NCBI RefSeq assembly: GCF_004349055.1
Contig: NZ_SMKX01000009.1
Location: 46,936 to 110,935 of the forward strand
Source: Kribbella antibiotica
GTDB taxonomy: Bacteria; Actinomycetota; Actinomycetes; Propionibacteriales; Kribbellaceae
DNA length: 64,000 nt
Direction: 5' to 3'
The notes under the pieces are model-generated. The model was not told where the DNA came from. It did not search any database and saw only the letters and a list, made by a program, of their open reading frames with translations. Every line of letters starts with the position of its first letter. Position 1 is the stretch's first letter. Positions 8,604-16,756 of the stretch are shown in pieces. The translations under genes were made by a program, and so were the position numbers.

Positions 8604-9830
8604 GTGAAGCGCAGCGTTGAAGAGCATCTGGAGGCCGTGCTCGGGCGGGTGACCGCACTGCCGGCATTCGACCAGCCGCTGATGGAGGCGCTGGGTCTGG
8701 TGCTCGCTGAGGACATCGTCTCCGGCGTGAGCCTGCCTGGGTTCGATAACTCGGCCATGGACGGGTACGCGGTCCGGGCCGAGGATCTTGCCGGTGCGAC
8801 GGCGGAGTCGCCGGTCACTCTGGCTGTGGTCGGTGAGCAGCGCGCAGGTCGGCCGGAGCCGACTATGGTCACGCCAGGCAAGTGCATCCGGATCATGACT
8901 GGTGCGCCGATGCCGCGTGGCGCGGACAGCGTCGTACAGGTGGAGTGGACCGACGGTGGCACGGTCAACGTGCGCATCGAGAAGCAGCCGGCGCTTGGCC
9001 AATCGGTACGGCGGTTCGGTGAGGACGTGAAGGCCGGCGAGCAGGTGCTGGAGCGGGATACCTTGCTCGGGCCGCGACAGATCGCCGTACTGGCTGCTGT
9101 TGGCCGGGCGCGGGTCAAGGCGCGTCCGCGGCCGCGAGTGGTCGTAATCTCCACCGGGTCCGAGCTACGCGAGCTGGGTGGCGCCCTGGGGGATGGGCAG
9201 ATCTATGACTCGAACAGCTACACAATGGCGGCGTGTGCACGAGCCGCTGGCGCAGAGGTGTACCGCGTCGGAGTTGTCGACGACGACGCGAAGAAGATCA
9301 TGGACACCCTGATGGACCAGCTCTCCCGTGCGGACCTGGTGATCACCACCGGTGGGGTCAGCATGGGCGCGTACGACGTGGTGAAAGAGGTGCTGGCCAA
9401 GACGGGCACCGTGGACTTTCCGTCGGTCGCCATGCAGCCGGGGAAGCCGCAGGGCTTCGGAGTGCTCGGTCCTGATGAGGTACCGATCTTCACGCTGCCC
9501 GGGAACCCGGTGTCGGCGTACGTCTCCTTCGAGGTGTTCGTCCGGCCGGCCCTGCGCAAACTGATGGGCCTGATGCCGTACCAGCGGAGTCTCGCGCACG
9601 CAGTGGCGCTGGACGAGTTCAAGTCGCCCCCTGGACGGCGACAGTTCGTCCGAGCAGCGGCCAGGCTAGGTGACGAGGGCTGGATGGCCAGTACAGTCGG
9701 CGGGCACGGCTCACACCTGCTCGGCGGGCTGAGCCGGGCGAACGCCCTGATCGTGGTGCCGGAGGACGTGACGTCGGTCCGGGCCGGTGACCAGGTAGAG
9801 CTGTTGCTGCTGGACGAGGAGACCCGATGA
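8604..9830 (+). CDS. moeA: Molybdopterin molybdotransferase MoeA, 408 aa
   Basis: MoeA inserts molybdate into adenylylated molybdopterin, the last common step of molybdenum cofactor synthesis. Near residue 45 is the family signature 'S-L-P-G-F-D-N-S-A-M-D-G-Y-A'; 'I-M-T-G-A-P-M-P' follows. The MoCF-binding domain has 'V-I-T-T-G-G-V-S-M-G-A-Y-D', and 'L-P-G-N-P-V-S' is present. I start it at GTG 8604 (V-K-R-S-V-E-E-H-L), which gives the usual length; the longer open frame upstream overlaps the GNAT gene. It overlaps moaC by ATGA. Confidence 0.95.
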   Translation: MKRSVEEHLEAVLGRVTALPAFDQPLMEALGLVLAEDIVSGVSLPGFDNSAMDGYAVRAEDLAGATAESPVTLAVVGEQRAGRPEPTMVTPGKCIRIMTGAPMPRGADSVVQVEWTDGGTVNVRIEKQPALGQSVRRFGEDVKAGEQVLERDTLLGPRQIAVLAAVGRARVKARPRPRVVVISTGSELRELGGALGDGQIYDSNSYTMAACARAAGAEVYRVGVVDDDAKKIMDTLMDQLSRADLVITTGGVSMGAYDVVKEVLAKTGTVDFPSVAMQPGKPQGFGVLGPDEVPIFTLPGNPVSAYVSFEVFVRPALRKLMGLMPYQRSLAHAVALDEFKSPPGRRQFVRAAARLGDEGWMASTVGGHGSHLLGGLSRANALIVVPEDVTSVRAGDQVELLLLDEETR

Positions 9831-10306
9831 CGCAGGACCGGGGGCTGACCCACGTCGACGAGACGGGGGCGGCGCGGATGGTGGATGTGTCCGCCAAGGA
9901 CACCAGCACCCGACGGGCTGTTGCCTCTGGCAAGGTTCTGGTCTCGGCTGAGGTGGTCGAGGCGCTGCGCGGTGATGGTGTCCCCAAGGGTGATGCACTC
10001 GCCGTCGCACGGATCGCCGGGATCATGGGGGCCAAGCGGACGCCGGATCTGGTTCCGCTGTGCCACCCGATCGCGATCACCGGTGCGAAGGTCGACCTCG
10101 AGGTGGCGGACGACGCCGTACTGATCACGGCGGCGGTGAAGACCACTGACCGGACCGGTGTCGAGATGGAAGCACTGACCGCGGTGGCCGTGGCTGGGCT
10201 CGCTGTGATCGACATGGTGAAGGCGCTGGACCCGGCGGCCGTGCTGTCCGACGTGCGGGTCGAGCGCAAAGAGGGTGGCAAGACCGGTCTCTGGGAGCGG
10301 TCGTGA
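9827..10306 (+). CDS. moaC: Cyclic pyranopterin monophosphate synthase MoaC, 159 aa
   Basis: Acts after MoaA to form cyclic pyranopterin monophosphate in molybdenum cofactor biosynthesis. It begins with 'L-T-H-V-D-E-T-G-A-A-R-M-V-D-V'. The conserved 'P-L-C-H-P-I-A-I-T' (substrate pocket) and 'T-D-R-T-G-V-E-M-E-A-L-T-A' (catalytic Lys/Asp region downstream) are intact. It overlaps moeA and mog by 4 nt on each side, so moeA-moaC-mog are translationally coupled. Confidence 0.96.
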   Translation: MTQDRGLTHVDETGAARMVDVSAKDTSTRRAVASGKVLVSAEVVEALRGDGVPKGDALAVARIAGIMGAKRTPDLVPLCHPIAITGAKVDLEVADDAVLITAAVKTTDRTGVEMEALTAVAVAGLAVIDMVKALDPAAVLSDVRVERKEGGKTGLWERS

Positions 10307-10791
10307 AGGCCCTGGTGGTGAGCGTGTCCAACCGGGCCGCTGCTGGCGTCTACAGCGACACCACTGGACCGTTGATCGCGGAGCGGTTGGGCGAGTGGGG
10401 TTTTGAGGTGTCCGGCCCGCAGGTGGTGCCGGATGGTGCGCCTGTCGGAGAGGCGTTGCGTGCGGCGGTCGCTGCGGCGTACGACGTCGTACTGACGACT
10501 GGTGGCACGGGAATCTCGCCGACGGACCAGACCCCCGAGGAGACGGCTGCGGTCGTCGACAAGGTCATCCCGGGGGTTGCGGAGGCAATCCGGGCCTATG
10601 GCATAGCGAACGGCGTACCGACTGCTGCACTGTCGCGTGGGCTCGCCGGAGTCGCCGGTACGACGGTCATCGTGAACCTGCCGGGATCACGTGGCGGGGT
10701 GAAGGACGGCCTCGCCGTACTGGAGCCGTTGCTGAAGCACGCGGTTGAGCAGGTGCGCGGTGGGGACCATGTGCGGACGGATACCGACTGA
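10303..10791 (+). CDS. mog: MogA/MoaB-type molybdopterin adenylyltransferase, 162 aa
   Basis: Adenylylates molybdopterin to give the MoeA substrate. A single MoCF-binding domain contains 'L-T-T-G-G-T-G-I-S-P-T-D' (residues about 65-76) and 'L-P-G-S-R-G-G-V-K-D'. The GTG start overlaps the moaC stop. The stop overlaps the next ATG as TGATG. Whether it should be called MogA or MoaB cannot be decided from sequence alone. Confidence 0.92.
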   Translation: MKALVVSVSNRAAAGVYSDTTGPLIAERLGEWGFEVSGPQVVPDGAPVGEALRAAVAAAYDVVLTTGGTGISPTDQTPEETAAVVDKVIPGVAEAIRAYGIANGVPTAALSRGLAGVAGTTVIVNLPGSRGGVKDGLAVLEPLLKHAVEQVRGGDHVRTDTD

Positions 10792-11408
10792 TGGCGATTG
10801 TGCACTGGCCTGTCGAGCTGCAGCACGGACAGGTCGCGCTCCGACCCCTGCGCGCTAGTGATGGCGGCGAGTGGGCCGCCGCTCGGCAGCGCAACGTCAG
10901 CTGGCTACGGCGATGGGATGCGACCCAGCCGCCCGGAGCGGAGGACGGCGCGCGCACCTTCCGCGCCATGGCGCGTGACTGGAACCGGCAAGCCCGGTAC
11001 GGCCGGATGCTGCCCTTCGTCATCACGTACGGCGGTGCTGCCGGGGCAGGGGCCCGGGCGAAGTGGCCGCTCGTCGGCCAGCTCACCGTCTCCGGCGTCA
11101 CCTACGGCTCGGCCCGTTGGGCGAACCTCGGCTACTGGGTCGACGAGCAGTACGCCGGTCGCGGCATCGTGCCGGCCGCCGTCGCACTGGCCGCCGACCA
11201 CTGCTTGTTCACGCTCGGACTGCACCGCATCGAGGTGGCGATCCGGCCGGAGAACAAGGCCAGCCTGCGCGTGGTGGAGAAGCTCGGCTTCCGCTACGAA
11301 GGGGAACGGCCGCGGTTCCTGCACATCGACGGGGACTGGCGCGATCACCGCATCTTCGCGCTCAACAGCGAGGAAGTCGGACCAGGTCTCGTTGCGCGAC
11401 TGCAATGA
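10791..11408 (+). CDS. RimJ-like GNAT acetyltransferase, 205 aa
   Basis: A ribosomal-protein-type alanine acetyltransferase of the RimJ/RimL group. It has 'L-R-P-L-R-A-S-D-G-G-E-W', an 'L-G-Y-W-V-D-E-Q-Y-A-G-R-G-I' acetyl-CoA site near residues 110-125, and the C-terminal 'E-N-K-A-S-L-R-V-V-E-K-L-G-F-R-Y-E-G'. The ATG start overlaps the mog stop. A RimJ-type gene between mog and sepX is a conserved actinobacterial arrangement as I recall it. Confidence 0.88.
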   Translation: MAIVHWPVELQHGQVALRPLRASDGGEWAAARQRNVSWLRRWDATQPPGAEDGARTFRAMARDWNRQARYGRMLPFVITYGGAAGAGARAKWPLVGQLTVSGVTYGSARWANLGYWVDEQYAGRGIVPAAVALAADHCLFTLGLHRIEVAIRPENKASLRVVEKLGFRYEGERPRFLHIDGDWRDHRIFALNSEEVGPGLVARLQ

Positions 11409-11505
11409 TCACGCTCCGTACTGTTCACATCAGTCACAGGAGTCTTCTTGCGACACACCGCGCCACGTACCCCATCTGAACCGCGCTGGGTCTTAGCGTC
11501 GTCGC

Positions 11506-12306
11506 ATGGGGACGACGGGACTGATCTATGTGGCGATCGTCGCCGCATGGGCTGCGTACCTCGTCCCGATGATGCTGAAGCGAGGCGACGAGGCCAGGCG
11601 CCGCATATCGGTGCCGTCGACAGCTGACGCCCGCGTCCTGTCCAGGGACCCCTCGACGACCCGGTACGTCGTCCGTCCACCAGGGCCGGTGGATGCGCCT
11701 GACGCCGAGGCTGCCGACGACCTGTCGCCACCGAAGCGTTACGTCCCCAACCGAGCCCGCCGGGTGGCCGCTATGCGCCGCCGGCGGGTGCTGTCGATCC
11801 TGACCCTTTCACTGCTGTCGGTCACCGCACTGGCCGGCCTCGGCATGCTCCTGTGGTGGACCGTCGCGATCCCGTCGGCACTGATCGTCGGCTTCGTGAT
11901 CCTCACCCGGGTCCAGCTCCGCCGCCAGGCCCGCGACCGCGCCCGCCACGCAGCAGAACGCCGTACCCGCGAGCAGGCCCACCACGACCGCGGCCCCGCC
12001 GGCAAGCCCGCCCCGTCACCCGACGACGAGCTCACCATCGAGGTCAAGCTCCCCGCCGAGCCCGCACCGGTCGTCGAGAAGCCCGCCGCGTCCACCGAAG
12101 GCCTGTGGGACCCGGTCCCCGTCACCCTGCCCATGTACGTCATGAAGGAGAAGGCCCCGGACCGCACGGTCCGTACCATCTCCCTCACCGACGACGAGGT
12201 CTTCTCCAGCGCCCGTACGACGGACCCGTCCGAGAAGCCCCTGATCATCGAATCCCCGGCCGCCGTGGTCGAGGAACCCGAGGTCAAACGAGCCGTCGGC
12301 GACTGA
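11506..12306 (+). CDS. sepX: SepX-like divisome membrane protein, 266 aa
   Basis: The N-terminus G-L-I-Y-V-A-I-V-A-A-W-A-A-Y-L-V-P is the characteristic membrane segment of SepX, the actinobacterial protein that stabilises FtsZ rings in Streptomyces. A cytosolic linker, two further hydrophobic helices at about residues 98-130, a basic region and an acidic C-terminal tail follow. The call rests on the N-terminal signature and on location after the RimJ-type gene. The 3' third lies on the strand opposite the read-through tail of the serine recombinase. Confidence 0.75.
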   Translation: MGTTGLIYVAIVAAWAAYLVPMMLKRGDEARRRISVPSTADARVLSRDPSTTRYVVRPPGPVDAPDAEAADDLSPPKRYVPNRARRVAAMRRRRVLSILTLSLLSVTALAGLGMLLWWTVAIPSALIVGFVILTRVQLRRQARDRARHAAERRTREQAHHDRGPAGKPAPSPDDELTIEVKLPAEPAPVVEKPAASTEGLWDPVPVTLPMYVMKEKAPDRTVRTISLTDDEVFSSARTTDPSEKPLIIESPAAVVEEPEVKRAVGD

Positions 12307-14268
12307 GTATCCGGTTTTAGAGTCCGGGGTCGAACGTGTTAGAGTTTCGCGGTCGCCAAGGGAGACTTCGGCGGCCCGATCTGGGGCTTTGGCGCAGTTG
12401 GTAGCGCGCTTCGTTCGCAACGAAGAGGTCAGGGGTTCGAATCCCCTAAGCTCCACCAGGCGGTTCTTATTAGAACAACTGGCGAGATCATCGCCGGGCA
12501 GTAGGACCCGGAGACGATGGGTCGACGCGGATTGGCCGTTCCCGGCGACGGGGGCGGCCATTTCGGCGTCTGGGGCGGTTTCAGGGATCGGGACGACGTC
12601 GGGTGGGGCCAGGGTGGTCTGGCCCGTGTGAATGGCGTGTAGGGCCGCGAACGGTTGACGCAGTTCGTACCCCGCGACCTCATCTTCATCGAGGTAGAGC
12701 CGGTGAAAGATGGCCTGGTTGAGTAGCCGCTTTTGGTCGTCGTTGCAGCGACGGTAGAGCGCCTGCGGATCCTCCAGCAGGGCCAGGCTGAGTTCGATCA
12801 GACGCGCATCATCGGTCAGATCCGGGACTTCCTCGCCCAGCCGTTCTTTGAGATGGGTGCGTTGGCGTTCGAGGCTGCGGAGCTTTTCCTTGATCTTGGC
12901 CTGCGGCATGCTGCTGTCGGCGGCCATGTCCAGCAGGTTGTCCTCTTTCGTATCGAGGGCCTTGATCTCGGATTGGAGTTGCTGTTTGAGCAGGCGGGCA
13001 GTCCGTTGGTGGTTCGACAGAGCGGCGGCCACATGGGATCTGGTCTGCTCTATGAACTGCCGGCTAAATCGCACTGCCCCGTAGATCCGCTCGACGGCGT
13101 TCTCGATCTGGATCACGTTGACGTGGCGGCTGGGGCAGTCGTCGGTCCGCATGTTAGGGCAGAAGAAGTACTGGTACTGGTTGCCGCGTGAGTTCGTGGT
13201 GTGCTGGATGACGAGCCGTTGCTCCACACGGCGACGGTGGCAAGGACCGCAGTAGATCGAGCCCTTGAGCTGGTGATGATGGGTGCGCCGCCGCTCGCCA
13301 GCCATCGAGCGGGAGTCGGCGATGACCTGGACCTGATCGAACAACTCTTCTTCGATCAGGGCTTCGTGTCGCCCGTCGATCCTTTCGTCCTTGTAGGTAA
13401 CGAACCCGAGGTAGTAACGGTCGCGTATCATCTTGGAGAGCTTGTTGATCGAGACCTGCTGCGATGGGGTCTTTCTGGTTGCTCGGGTGCGGAGGCCACG
13501 GTCATAAAGCTCGTCGGACAGATCGGCCAACGTGTAATCGCCAGTCGCGTACAACTCGAAGGCGATCTTGATGAGCGGACCACGTACGGGATCAAACGCC
13601 ACAGTACGGATCTGACGGAACTCAAACTGGTCAATGACGTTCAGGTAGCCGAGAGGTGCGAGGCCGATCGTGCCACCGTTCTTGGCCTTCTGACCCATCT
13701 TGTACGAGATGTCAGCGCCAGACTCCTTCGACTGGTACTCGTTGAAAGTGGCCAGGATGCCGTGCATGAGCTGGCCGACGGGAGTGTCGTCGATCGCCTC
13801 GGTGGCGGAGATGACGGATACGCCGCGCTTCCGTAGACCAGCCATGACGATGGCGTCGTCGTAGCGGTTGCGAGCCATGCGGTTGAGCTTGTAGAAGATG
13901 ATGATGTCCACGTCGTTGCGCTCGCGGACGCGGGCGAGCATCTGCTGGAACACGACTCGCTTGCTCATCTCCGTTGCCGACTTACCAGGCTCGACATACT
14001 CATCGATGATGACGAGATCCTGTTGCTCGGCTCTGCGGTAGCAGGCCTGACGCTGCGCCGGCAACGAGATGCCTTCGGGGTCGTAGTCCGTATCGACCTG
14101 GTCTTTCGTAGAGACTCGCAAGTAGATGACAGCCCGCCGTCCGACCAAGGACTCATCGGCCTCGACCGTCTGACCAGTGCTCACATCGAAGGCCTGAACT
14201 TCGAAATCAAGACTCTGAGACTGCAAGAAGTACCGATCGTCAGTCGTCGGCAGGTAGGGGCTGTCCAT
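12016..14268 (-). CDS. Large serine recombinase (integrase), reads through tRNA-Ala
   Basis: A site-specific integrase of the large serine family. The resolvase domain has 'A-V-I-Y-L-R-V-S-T-K-D-Q', with Ser53 as nucleophile, and 'F-Y-K-L-N-R-M-A-R-N'. A recombinase domain (about 200-300) and a zinc ribbon ('Y-C-G-P-C', later 'F-F-C-P-N' and 'D-D-C-P') follow, then a coiled coil with many K/E/Q residues (about 420-480). ATG at 14268 with GGAG upstream. The last ~130 codons lie in the antisense of tRNA-Ala and sepX, so the native C-terminus should differ in the excised form. Element-specific coding ends at about 12459. Confidence 0.9.
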   Translation of the reverse strand: MDSPYLPTTDDRYFLQSQSLDFEVQAFDVSTGQTVEADESLVGRRAVIYLRVSTKDQVDTDYDPEGISLPAQRQACYRRAEQQDLVIIDEYVEPGKSATEMSKRVVFQQMLARVRERNDVDIIIFYKLNRMARNRYDDAIVMAGLRKRGVSVISATEAIDDTPVGQLMHGILATFNEYQSKESGADISYKMGQKAKNGGTIGLAPLGYLNVIDQFEFRQIRTVAFDPVRGPLIKIAFELYATGDYTLADLSDELYDRGLRTRATRKTPSQQVSINKLSKMIRDRYYLGFVTYKDERIDGRHEALIEEELFDQVQVIADSRSMAGERRRTHHHQLKGSIYCGPCHRRRVEQRLVIQHTTNSRGNQYQYFFCPNMRTDDCPSRHVNVIQIENAVERIYGAVRFSRQFIEQTRSHVAAALSNHQRTARLLKQQLQSEIKALDTKEDNLLDMAADSSMPQAKIKEKLRSLERQRTHLKERLGEEVPDLTDDARLIELSLALLEDPQALYRRCNDDQKRLLNQAIFHRLYLDEDEVAGYELRQPFAALHAIHTGQTTLAPPDVVPIPETAPDAEMAAPVAGNGQSASTHRLRVLLPGDDLASCSNKNRLVELRGFEPLTSSLRTKRATNCAKAPDRAAEVSLGDRETLTRSTPDSKTGYSVADGSFDLGFLDHGGRGFDDQGLLGRVRRTGAGEDLVVGEGDGTDRAVRGLLLHDVHGQGDGDRVPQAFGGRGGLLDDRCGLGGELDLDGELVVG
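12383..12458 (+). tRNA. tRNA-Ala (anticodon CGC)
   Basis: A complete 76-nt cloverleaf. The acceptor GGGGCTT pairs with AAGCTCC and includes the G3:U70 wobble that identifies alanine tRNAs. The D arm is GCGC/GCGC, the anticodon stem CTTCG/CGAAG surrounds loop TTCGCAA (anticodon CGC at 12414-12416), the T arm is AGGGG/CCCCT, the discriminator is A and CCA is encoded. It marks the chromosome/element junction: a serine recombinase gene lies immediately downstream on the opposite strand and its frame reads through the tRNA. Confidence 0.97.
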
Positions 14269-14301
14269 AGTGGTCTCCGGTGGTAGTCGGCGGGCTGGGG
14301 G

Positions 14302-15834
14302 TTAGTTCGTGCGTGGTGGGCCGTTCGACGGTGGGAGCAGGTTGAATGGGAAGGAACGTTCGCAAAGGATCTGAAGTTGCGCCCCACGGATGCTCTGGAG
14401 AGTGAGAAGGGCCTGCGCAACTGCCTCGGACTCGTCAAAGGTATGTGTGGATTGACGGAGACCTTTGACGGCAAGATGGCCTACCAAAGTGGCATAAGCA
14501 CGTGTTCGAGCGTGCTGCAAAACAGGGGTCGGGGATGACGCCAAGATGTCCCTGATGAGCCTTTTAAGCAGGGTGTCCCGGGTTCGAGCCCCGGTGGACC
14601 CTCCAGAGGTGAGCAGCGCGAAATTCGTGCTTTCACCCTTGGAATTAGCGACTTTGACGGTAGATTCTGACGGCAGCTCGGCCTGCTTCTGGCTGCCAAG
14701 CAATACCTCGCCTGCGCGTGTCAGACCACGGCGTTGCCCTTCGAGGTCCTCATGTTGGTAAATCTGCTGCGTCGTCGTAACGTGCGCATGTCCCAGGATG
14801 AGCTGGATATCACGGTCCGGAACACCGAGTTGTTTGAGTAGCGTCGCGGACGTATGCCGACTTGCCTGATGCAGCGTGACGCGCCGCAGCCCGGATCGAT
14901 CACTAATCTCGTGGAAGGTACGAGCAAAGTTCTTCGGGTCGATCGGGGTACCAGTTGCACTCAGGAATACGAGGCTGTCGATTGGTATCTGGCTGGCTGA
15001 TTCATCGACGGGCTCGTGTCCGAACCGGTTGATATGTAGAGCTTCTACGCTGCGGCGAATAGCCTCAATGAGCGGTAGTGAACGCTCTCCAGCCTCTGTC
15101 TTCACGGGCGAAGCAATGAGGACACTGCCGATACGCTGGATCTGCTGCGTAACTTCAAATCTCGATCGTTTGAAGTCAACATCGGTCCAGCGAAGTCCAA
15201 GGACCTCACCCCGCCTAAGCCCGTACAGCAGAACCATCACGTAGGCGAGATGCCAAGCATGGGATGAGGCCGCTACGAGGAACTGTCGCGCTTCGTCAGC
15301 CGACCACGGCTTGACCTTTTTGCGTTGATACGGCTTCAGTTCGACAAGCTTGGCAACGTTCCGATGGATCAGTTCTTGACGTTCAGCTTTGCCGAGCGCG
15401 ATCCGCAAGACACTCCGCATTAGGTGGATTGACCTAATGGTTGTTGTGGTCTCAAACTTCTCGTCTAGAAAAGACTGAACATCTCGACCGGTCAAATTCT
15501 GCAGTCGGATGGCACCAAGTGCTGGCTTAAGATGATTGCGAACAACGGCCTCGTAGAGCTCAAGGGTTCTTGGCCGGTTCTTTTTGGCAACGACCTCCTG
15601 TAGCCAGTGGTCGAGGTACCCGCCAACAGTCCATGACTGATCCGAAACGGGGATGTTCCGCGATTCGTCTCGGATCTTCTCGTTCAGCTTCTCGCGTGCA
15701 ATCTTCCGTGTCGCTCCATACACCGATACCTTCTTGCGCTTGCCCGACACGGTGGTGGCGAAGACCGAGCCTTCCCATCGGCCGTCCTTTCGATGGTAGA
15801 TGGTGCCTTCTCCAACGACTCTCCGACTAGACAT
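14302..15834 (-). CDS. Tyrosine integrase, 510 aa
   Basis: A phage/ICE-type integrase. The N-terminal arm-binding domain (about 1-60, 'G-E-G-T-I-Y-H-R-K-D-G-R-W') and SAM-like core-binding domain (70-150) precede a catalytic domain with R207, the box H322-x-x-x-R326, H349 and the nucleophile Tyr359 (T-T-T-Q-Q-I-Y-Q-H). The catalytic domain ends near 380. The remaining 130 residues include the antisense of a tRNA 3' half and are probably attachment-site read-through. ATG at 15834 overlaps the excisionase gene by 8 nt. It is the element's second recombinase. Confidence 0.93.
   Translation of the reverse strand: MSSRRVVGEGTIYHRKDGRWEGSVFATTVSGKRKKVSVYGATRKIAREKLNEKIRDESRNIPVSDQSWTVGGYLDHWLQEVVAKKNRPRTLELYEAVVRNHLKPALGAIRLQNLTGRDVQSFLDEKFETTTTIRSIHLMRSVLRIALGKAERQELIHRNVAKLVELKPYQRKKVKPWSADEARQFLVAASSHAWHLAYVMVLLYGLRRGEVLGLRWTDVDFKRSRFEVTQQIQRIGSVLIASPVKTEAGERSLPLIEAIRRSVEALHINRFGHEPVDESASQIPIDSLVFLSATGTPIDPKNFARTFHEISDRSGLRRVTLHQASRHTSATLLKQLGVPDRDIQLILGHAHVTTTQQIYQHEDLEGQRRGLTRAGEVLLGSQKQAELPSESTVKVANSKGESTNFALLTSGGSTGARTRDTLLKRLIRDILASSPTPVLQHARTRAYATLVGHLAVKGLRQSTHTFDESEAVAQALLTLQSIRGAQLQILCERSFPFNLLPPSNGPPRTN
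14561..14605 (+). other. Putative att core: 3' half of a tRNA-Lys(TTT)-like gene inside int
   Basis: On the + strand this 45-nt segment reads as an anticodon loop CTTTTAA, anticodon 3' stem, variable loop, a perfect T arm (CCGGG, TTCGAGC, CCCGG), acceptor 3' strand TGGACCC, then T-CCA. No D arm or 5' acceptor precedes it, so it is not a functional tRNA. Identity from anticodon loop to CCA is the classic core of actinobacterial integrative elements that use tRNA genes. The matching tRNA-Lys gene is not in the window. Confidence 0.7.
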
Positions 15835-16087
15835 CGACAGAACCCTCAGTGCGGAGCTGAGCGACGAAGGCATTGAGGTCTTCCTGCGGGACAAGGCGAC
15901 GACGGCCAATGAGAACAGACTTGAGGCGACGCTTGTTGATGAGCTGGTAGAGCGCCCACCGGCTGATGCGGAGCGCGTCAGATGCTTCAGCGACGGTGAG
16001 CAGGAGTGACGACCCGTCGAGCGGGAGACCATCGCTCGCACGTTGCTCTGGTGGGATCGTAGGGTTATCACGATCCATCACTGACAA
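15827..16087 (-). CDS. Excisionase / MerR-like helix-turn-helix protein, 86 aa
   Basis: A small DNA-binding protein of the AlpA/Xis type. Residues 28-75 form a winged helix with 'L-L-L-T-V-A-E-A-S-D-A-L-R-I-S-R-W-A-L-Y-' and 'G-R-R-R-L-V-P-Q-E-D-L-N-A-F'. In such modules it directs the paired tyrosine integrase towards excision. It overlaps int by 8 nt and the ImmA gene by 20 nt, giving an immA-xis-int transcript. Confidence 0.85.
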   Translation of the reverse strand: MSVMDRDNPTIPPEQRASDGLPLDGSSLLLTVAEASDALRISRWALYQLINKRRLKSVLIGRRRLVPQEDLNAFVAQLRTEGSVDV

Positions 16088-16712
16088 GCTCCGGGCGTTG
16101 CTGCTTAGGCTGTCGGCCGTAGTTGACGAAGGTACGGACTGGCTCTGTGAACTGATCGTGAACGGTCCGAAGGCCGGTCTGCAAGAGACGTACGGATACC
16201 GCCGCTACGGAAGCCTCGAAATGGTTCGCAAGGCACAACGGAGCTTGCAGACCGTTGCCCCATGCCGCTTTGAGATGCCTGCGGGGGAGCAGAACACAGC
16301 CTGCGAAGTAGTCAGCTGCGGCCTCTGCCTGCTGTTCTGATGAACGCATGCGATCGCCCGTATAGAGCTTGTCCGTCTGGCCGTGGTCAATGATGTGTTT
16401 GAACTCGTGCATGAGGGTAAAGCGCTGTCGCCGTTTGCACTCACCCTTGTTTAGGGTGATGACCCATTCTTTGCCGCTCCAGTAGCTGATACCGCTGGTT
16501 GGCAGAGCCTTATAGACCACTTTTATGTGCGGCAAGGCGCTGACGATCTCTGTAGGAACTGGTCCTTGCGTGATATCGAACAATTCAAGTAGTCGATTAG
16601 CCTGGATCTCTGCAATACGCTCAGCTTCGCCGAAGGTCACGCTCCGATGGGGGATCACCGATCGGAGAGTCCTGAGAATGCTGGGTTGCTTAGTTTTCTG
16701 TTGATTTTCCAT
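16068..16712 (-). CDS. ImmA/IrrE family metallopeptidase, 214 aa
   Basis: A zinc peptidase with the H-E-F-K-H motif at residues 102-106, followed by the downstream acidic helix 'E-Q-Q-A-E-A-A-A-D-Y-F-A'. In ICEs and phages ImmA-type enzymes cleave the partner XRE repressor on DNA damage or quorum cues and so induce excision. The partner is probably the XRE gene immediately upstream (16757-17140), and the targets downstream are xis and int. The start is the ATG at 16712. Confidence 0.88.
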   Translation of the reverse strand: MENQQKTKQPSILRTLRSVIPHRSVTFGEAERIAEIQANRLLELFDITQGPVPTEIVSALPHIKVVYKALPTSGISYWSGKEWVITLNKGECKRRQRFTLMHEFKHIIDHGQTDKLYTGDRMRSSEQQAEAAADYFAGCVLLPRRHLKAAWGNGLQAPLCLANHFEASVAAVSVRLLQTGLRTVHDQFTEPVRTFVNYGRQPKQQRPELVSDGS

Positions 16713-16756
16713 GATTAAACCCTCCTTTCGGTTAGCTGGTTGATGGGGGAGAGGTG

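Noticed and set aside
14561..14605. A complete tRNA-Lys gene
   Set aside because: Only the 3' half is present; no D arm or 5' acceptor strand. Kept as an att core.
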